The notes under the pieces: model-generated | Database searches by the model: none | Seen by the model: the letters and a program-made list of their open reading frames with translations, nothing else | Told to the model about the DNA's origin: nothing | Shown here: in pieces, positions 15,606 to 19,324 of the stretch | How the letters are laid out: the number at the start of each line of letters is the position of its first letter | How positions within the stretch are numbered: position 1 is the stretch's first letter | DNA from: Caldifarciminota bacterium | GTDB lineage: Bacteria > Hydrothermota > UBA3072 > WFRC01 | Assembly: GCA_015486685.1 (NCBI GenBank) | Contig: WFRC01000214.1 | Span: 1-19,324, forward strand | Direction of reading: 5' to 3' | DNA length: 19,324 nt | Position numbers and translations under genes: made by a program

Positions 15606-16255
15606 TATGCACCTTTCTCCGATTTTTCCTCCTCTTTCTTTTCCTCTTCTCCTACGAGTTCAGGCTCTGCTGCCTCTTCTTCCTCCACTACCTCTTCTAC
15701 AACAGGAGCCCTGGGCATAATGATAGAGAGTACAGGTTCTGATGATTCTGCAAAAATTCTATACTTCTTTCTGTCAATATTAATATCGCTTATATGAATA
15801 GTATCTCCTATGTCAACATTTGAGACATCCACCTTTATCTCATTTATAATATCCTTTGGAAGGCATTCAACCTCTATCTCTCTTGTTACAAAATCAAGCA
15901 CACCACCCTCTTTAATACCTTTGGCATCACCTTCCAGTACTATTGGAATAGCAACGGTAATCTTCTCTCCACGATGAAGATGATAAAAATCAATATGGAT
16001 TATCCTGTCTGTCAAAATATCCCTCTGAACATCTTTAAGAACACATTCCATAATCTCTTTACCATAATGGACATTTATCATTGTAGACTCCGAGTGCAGG
16101 TTAGTAATAAGTTTTTTCAATGCGACCTCATCTACGAGTATATGCCTCGTACCTTCATTATGTCCATATATTACACCGGGAATTTTACCCTCTCTTCTTA
16201 AACTCCTAACACTTTCTTTTGTATTCCGTTCCTTTACATCTATTTCATATTCCAT
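15605..16255 (-). CDS. rplY: 50S ribosomal protein L25/TL5 (CTC family)
   Basis: Binds 5S rRNA. It is 216 residues long with two domains. The N-terminal L25 domain (about 1-95) contains LRREGKIPGVIYGH and the HIDFYHL strand. The C-terminal TL5/CTC domain (about 96-185) contains VPIVLEGDAKGIKEGGVLD and ECLPKDI. A strongly acidic, Glu-rich tail makes up the last 30 or so residues. It starts 9 bases after prs with AGGAGGTAAG upstream, giving the common prs-rplY-pth order. Confidence 0.95.
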   Translation of the reverse strand: MEYEIDVKERNTKESVRSLRREGKIPGVIYGHNEGTRHILVDEVALKKLITNLHSESTMINVHYGKEIMECVLKDVQRDILTDRIIHIDFYHLHRGEKITVAIPIVLEGDAKGIKEGGVLDFVTREIEVECLPKDIINEIKVDVSNVDIGDTIHISDINIDRKKYRIFAESSEPVLSIIMPRAPVVEEVVEEEEAAEPELVGEEEKKEEEKSEKGA

Positions 16256-16264
16256 CTTACCTCC

Positions 16265-17203
16265 TTAATCAAACAACGAACTTACAGATTCATTGTTATG
16301 AATTCTTTTTATCGCTTCTGCAAGTAAAGGTCCCACAGATAAAACTGTAAATTTTTCTGTTTTCTCATCACCTAATGGAATTGTATTCGTAACAATCATT
16401 TCCTTTATTAAAGAAGATGAAATCCTTTCAATTGCATTTCCAGAGAGCACAGGATGTGTAATTGTAGAATAAACCTCTCTGGCACCTTCTTTCAAAATCG
16501 ATTCAGCCGCACCGACGAGTGTCCCTCCTGTATCCACAATATCATCATTGATAATAGCAACTTTACCACCAACATCACCAATAACATTTATAACCTCTGA
16601 TTTATTGGGTTCGGGCCTCCTCTTGTCTATTATGGCTATAGGGACATTTGACAACCTTTTGGCGAGAGCCCTCGCCCTTTTAACCCTACCAGGGTCAGGG
16701 GAAACAATGACCACATTATTTGTATCTAAATTTTTCTTAAGCAAATAATCAATGATAACAGGAGATGCATATAAATGGTCAACGGGAATGTCAAAAAAAC
16801 CCTGAATCTGTTCCGCATGGAGGTCTATTGTAAGAATCCTGTTGGCACCTGCGACAGAAATAAGATTCGCAATGAGTTTTGCGGATATCGGGACTCTGGG
16901 CTCATCTTTCTTGTCCTGCCTTGCATAACCATAATAGGGTATTACAGCAGTAATCCTTCCAGCAGATGCCCTTTTTGCTGCATCAATCATTATCAAAAGT
17001 TCAAAAAGATAGTCTGACGGTGGAAATGTAGATTGAATAAAGAAAACATCCCGACCTCTGACATTTTCATTGAGTTTTACTCTAATCTCTCCATCAGAAA
17101 ATCTTTTTATCAATGCATCACCTAATGGTATATTCAGGTGCTCTGCAATTTCTTGTGCAAGCCCTCTAACAGAAGTTCCAGCAAAAATCTTTAATTGCTC
17201 CAT
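16265..17203 (-). CDS. prs: Ribose-phosphate pyrophosphokinase (PRPP synthetase)
   Basis: Makes PRPP from ribose 5-phosphate and ATP for nucleotide, His and Trp synthesis. At 312 residues it is typical of class I enzymes. Visible are the FSDGEIRVKLNENVRGRDVF opening, RQDKKDEPRVPISAKL (95-110), the metal site in DLHAEQIQGFF (127-137) and the PRPP-binding loop DDIVDTGGT (220-228). A strong ribosome site AAAGGAGG lies upstream. A 406-base repeat-rich gap separates it from tRNA-Gln, so it may have its own promoter there. I cannot point to a convincing one. Confidence 0.97.
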   Translation of the reverse strand: MEQLKIFAGTSVRGLAQEIAEHLNIPLGDALIKRFSDGEIRVKLNENVRGRDVFFIQSTFPPSDYLFELLIMIDAAKRASAGRITAVIPYYGYARQDKKDEPRVPISAKLIANLISVAGANRILTIDLHAEQIQGFFDIPVDHLYASPVIIDYLLKKNLDTNNVVIVSPDPGRVKRARALAKRLSNVPIAIIDKRRPEPNKSEVINVIGDVGGKVAIINDDIVDTGGTLVGAAESILKEGAREVYSTITHPVLSGNAIERISSSLIKEMIVTNTIPLGDEKTEKFTVLSVGPLLAEAIKRIHNNESVSSLFD

Positions 17204-17609
17204 ATATGTATATCCTCCTTTATTTGCTTCGCAAACATTTCAAATTGCAAAATGCAAAGTGTAAACGGTTAAAGGTAAAAGGTTAAATGTTAAATGTTAA
17301 AGGTAAAAAATTAAAGAAAAAATCTCTCCTATCTGTATCATCATATTTCCATATCATCGTATCACCGTTTATGTTTTTTTACCTTTTTTAACCATACCCC
17401 ATACCCTATCAACTATACCCTAATATCTCTTTCAACATTACAACTATTTCCGTATCACCATATCATCGTATAAACGTATCACCATATCATCGTATAACCG
17501 TTCTTAATTTTTTGCTAACGGCTAACTGCCAACGGCTTACGGCTGTCTTTTTCATTTTGCAATCTTCATTTTGCATTTAAGTATCACTTCTCACTTTTTA
17601 CTCATATTC
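17204..17609. repeat. Gene-free gap before prs: heptamer and octamer tandem repeats
   Basis: No gene is visible. Heptamers of TAAATGT/TAAAGGT type fill about 17241-17316, CCATACC type 17392-17426 and GCTAACG type 17514-17545. Octamers (ATCACCAT/ATCATCGT type) occur at about 17334-17373 and 17451-17502. The second octamer block holds a 24-base unit twice in tandem (17451-17474 and 17475-17498), differing only in its last base. An 11-base inverted repeat, ATTGCAAAATG at 17244-17254 and CATTTTGCAAT at 17553-17563, brackets most of the gap. Confidence 0.8.
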
Positions 17610-17681
17610 CTGGGGCGGGTGGATTCGAACCACCGAATACGGGATCCAAAATCCCGTGCCTTGCCACTTGGCTACGCCCCA
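17610..17681 (-). tRNA. trnQ: tRNA-Gln (anticodon TTG)
   Basis: 72 bases that fold as a full cloverleaf. The acceptor stem is TGGGGCG with CGCCCCA, a U1-A72 pair usual for bacterial tRNA-Gln. The anticodon stem CGGGA/TCCCG holds loop TTTTGGA with anticodon TTG. The T-arm is GGTGG-TTCGAAT-CCACC. The discriminator base is G, and CCA is not encoded. It lies 24 bases after spoVG, so it is probably cut from a spoVG transcript. A tRNA-Gln next to prs is a known arrangement in several bacterial groups. Confidence 0.97.
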
Positions 17682-17705
17682 AATTTTAATTTCTAATGTT
17701 ATCTA

Positions 17706-18005
17706 TTATTCTTCTTTCTCCTTCGAAGTCTCGTCGGGAGGAACATCTATCCCCGCCAGAGCCTTTTCATACTGTGCAAGCACAGCACCTTCAATCTTTT
17801 TCCTCATATCGTTGGTAACGGGATGAGCAATATCTCTATATACACCATCCTTACCCTTTTTAGAAGGCATAGCAACAAATAATCCCTTATCTCCTTCAAT
17901 AATCTTTATACCTCTGACAACAAATGAATCGTCAAATGTAACATTTGCAAATGCCTTTAATTTTGGTTCATCTCTCAATGTAAGCCTTACTTCAGTAATT
18001 TCCAT
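17706..18005 (-). CDS. spoVG: SpoVG-family regulator
   Basis: Small nucleic-acid-binding regulator, named from Bacillus sporulation but widespread in non-sporulating bacteria. From this ATG it is 99 residues, close to the family's usual length. It begins MEITEVRLTLRDEPKLKAFANVTFDDSFVVRGIKII and contains FVAMPSKKGKDGVYRDIAHPV, both diagnostic. I chose 18005 because GGAGG lies 7 bases upstream and the family starts here. A longer frame to 18083 would overlap ispE and adds non-homologous residues. ispE ends 13 bases upstream. Its presence says nothing about sporulation here. Confidence 0.95.
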   Translation of the reverse strand: MEITEVRLTLRDEPKLKAFANVTFDDSFVVRGIKIIEGDKGLFVAMPSKKGKDGVYRDIAHPVTNDMRKKIEGAVLAQYEKALAGIDVPPDETSKEKEE

Positions 18006-18018
18006 AGTTAATCCTCCA

Positions 18019-18894
18019 TTAAATTTTAAGTAGTTGTTGATAAACACCTCTGGATAATAGTTCTCCATACCACAGGTTTCCAAATCTTCTTACCCTTTCT
18101 CCTGCGGATTCTGCGTCTCCTCTGTTCTTAAAAAGGGCAAACATAGAAGAACCACTTCCGGAAAGCAATACTCCATCGCTGCCTTCACTTATAAGCATCT
18201 CTTTTACCCTTGCGAGTAGGGGAAATTCCTTAAAAGCAAAGGATTCAAAGGCGTTTTCAAGTAGCAAGTTTTCTCCTTTTTTGTAAATATTTATTAATTC
18301 TTCAGCACCTAATTTAACAGTATGTTTCCGATTTGTCAAGGAAAATTTTTTATATGCCTTACGCGTCGGAATTTCAAATGCCGGAATAAATATCAATACC
18401 TTATAATTTGGGGTAGGCAGTAAAGTTTCAATAAACCTATCGCCCTTTCCAACAGCAAGCGCGGTACCTCCATAGAAAAAGAAAGGGACATCTGCTCCTA
18501 CCTTTTTTCCTATTTCAACCATTTTATTTAACATTAAATGGGTCGAGAAAAGATGATTTAGCATAATAATTGTAATGGCTGCATCAGAACTACCTCCACC
18601 TAAACCCCTTCCCGGTGGAATATTCTTATCAAGTATTAGATGAATACCCCCATCTATACCCGTATCATTAAAAAATTGTTTTGCCGCTCTGTAAACAAGA
18701 TTGACTTTCCCTTTCATTACATCCCACTTTCCCTTAACCTCTACTTCTATCCCCCTTTCAATTCTTTCACATTTTAGAATATCAAACATTGAGATTGACT
18801 GAAAAACCGTAATGATATTGTGATACCCGTCTGTTCTTTTATCCAGAATATCAAGATATAAATTAATCTTTGCAGGGGCCGTTAAACTAATCAA
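18019..18894 (-). CDS. ispE: 4-diphosphocytidyl-2-C-methyl-D-erythritol kinase
   Basis: GHMP kinase of the non-mevalonate (MEP) isoprenoid pathway. Visible are TAPAKINLYLDIL with the conserved Lys at residue 9, DGYHNIITVFQSI, the ATP-binding loop PPGRGLGGGSSDAA (about 93-106), GADVPFFFYGGTALAVGKGD and the C-terminal GVLLSGSGSSMFALF. I chose TTG at 18894 (291 residues) because GAGGAGG lies exactly 6 bases upstream. Another TTG at 18909 would add 5 residues but leaves that site inside the coding region. The start overlaps the end of gmhA by 8 bases. Confidence 0.95.
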   Translation of the reverse strand: MISLTAPAKINLYLDILDKRTDGYHNIITVFQSISMFDILKCERIERGIEVEVKGKWDVMKGKVNLVYRAAKQFFNDTGIDGGIHLILDKNIPPGRGLGGGSSDAAITIIMLNHLFSTHLMLNKMVEIGKKVGADVPFFFYGGTALAVGKGDRFIETLLPTPNYKVLIFIPAFEIPTRKAYKKFSLTNRKHTVKLGAEELINIYKKGENLLLENAFESFAFKEFPLLARVKEMLISEGSDGVLLSGSGSSMFALFKNRGDAESAGERVRRFGNLWYGELLSRGVYQQLLKI

Positions 18895-19324
18895 TAAATT
18901 CCTCCTCAATAATTTCTGAGATGATATGCCCTATTAAAATATGTGACTCCTGGATGCGGGCTGTATCATCAGAAGGCACAATTATAGGTAAATCAACTAT
19001 GTCCTTCAATTTGCCTCCTCCCTTACCTGTAAATCCAATTGTATATATACCCATATTTTTTGCAGCATTTACCGCTTCAATTACATTCCTTGACATTCCG
19101 CTGGTTGAAATGGCAATTAATATATCTCCCTCTTTCCCAATCCCTTCAATCTGGCGAGAGAAAATTTTAGCAAATGATTCATCATTGGCAACAGCGGTAA
19201 GAACTGATGTATTTGCATTCAGTGCAATGGCAGGAATAGATTTCCTCTCTATTTTCACCTTTTCTATAAACTCACAGGCAATATGCTGGGCATCAGCGGC
19301 ACTGCCGCCATTACCGCACAAAAG
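18887..19324 (-). CDS. gmhA: Sedoheptulose-7-phosphate isomerase GmhA, C-terminal part (5' end outside window)
   Basis: Converts sedoheptulose 7-phosphate to D-glycero-manno-heptose 7-phosphate, the first step to the ADP-heptose used in the lipopolysaccharide core. About 145 residues of the SIS domain are present. They include CGNGGSAADAQHIACEF, ISTSGMSRNVIEAV and the C-terminal ARIQESHILIGHIISEIIE, whose Gln, Glu and His positions match GmhA active-site and zinc residues. The frame stays open to the window edge. The DnaA-binding homologue DiaA is similar in sequence and cannot be fully excluded. The heptose role, if right, supports an LPS-bearing outer membrane. Confidence 0.88.
   Translation of the reverse strand, partial: LLCGNGGSAADAQHIACEFIEKVKIERKSIPAIALNANTSVLTAVANDESFAKIFSRQIEGIGKEGDILIAISTSGMSRNVIEAVNAAKNMGIYTIGFTGKGGGKLKDIVDLPIIVPSDDTARIQESHILIGHIISEIIEEEFID

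Noticed and set aside
17706..18083. Longer SpoVG start at 18083
   Set aside because: It would overlap ispE by 65 bases and add residues not typical of the family. The ATG at 18005 has GGAGG at good spacing and gives the usual length.

Overview
This is an AT-rich stretch of bacterial chromosome, densely packed with housekeeping genes. The organism looks like an uncultured, diderm (Gram-negative-type) bacterium. Support for this comes from type IV pilus motor genes, an ExbB/ExbD/TonB energy-transduction set, and GmhA, a lipopolysaccharide heptose enzyme. SpoVG, a two-domain L25/TL5 protein and a K+-dependent-type membrane pyrophosphatase are also present, so this is not a typical enterobacterium-like genome. 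I cannot name the phylum from the sequence alone.

Left arm, + strand (1-5660): a type IV pilus cluster. It holds the C-terminal end of the assembly ATPase PilB, then the retraction ATPase PilT, the platform protein PilC, and a PilS-like membrane histidine kinase with its PilR-like sigma-54-activating response regulator. The kinase frame stays open back to the pilC stop but has no ATG, GTG or TTG there, which is the oddest coding observation in the window. After a 557-base repeat-filled gap comes a second + strand operon (6218-10042): exbB, exbD, a TonB-like gene, scpA and recJ, almost without spacing.

Right arm, - strand (19324 down to 10100), read in transcription order: gmhA (partial), ispE, spoVG, tRNA-Gln(TTG), gap, prs, rplY (L25/TL5), pth, hppA, rpsF, ssb, gap, rpsR, rplI, a DUF3307 membrane protein and a DUF151 bifunctional-nuclease-like protein. 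It combines two well-known neighbourhoods, ispE/spoVG/prs/ctc/pth and rpsF/ssb/rpsR/rplI, joined by a membrane pyrophosphatase gene. Many junctions are stop-start overlaps (TAATG, ATGA, TAGTG), which suggests translational coupling. The two arms converge at 10043-10099.

The structure not explained by genes lies in three large gaps (5661-6217, 11956-12307, 17204-17609). All are made largely of degenerate short tandem repeats with a period of 7 bases, and in places 8. Two of them also share a dispersed element of 108-116 bases (6099-6214 and, inverted, 11959-12066). Each copy ends exactly with the Shine-Dalgarno sequence of the gene that follows (exbB and rpsR). A third, partial copy and a REP-like hairpin lie between ssb and rpsR. 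I see no CRISPR array, transposase, phage gene or defence system. The best candidate for something undescribed is this repeat family and its position at ribosome binding sites.
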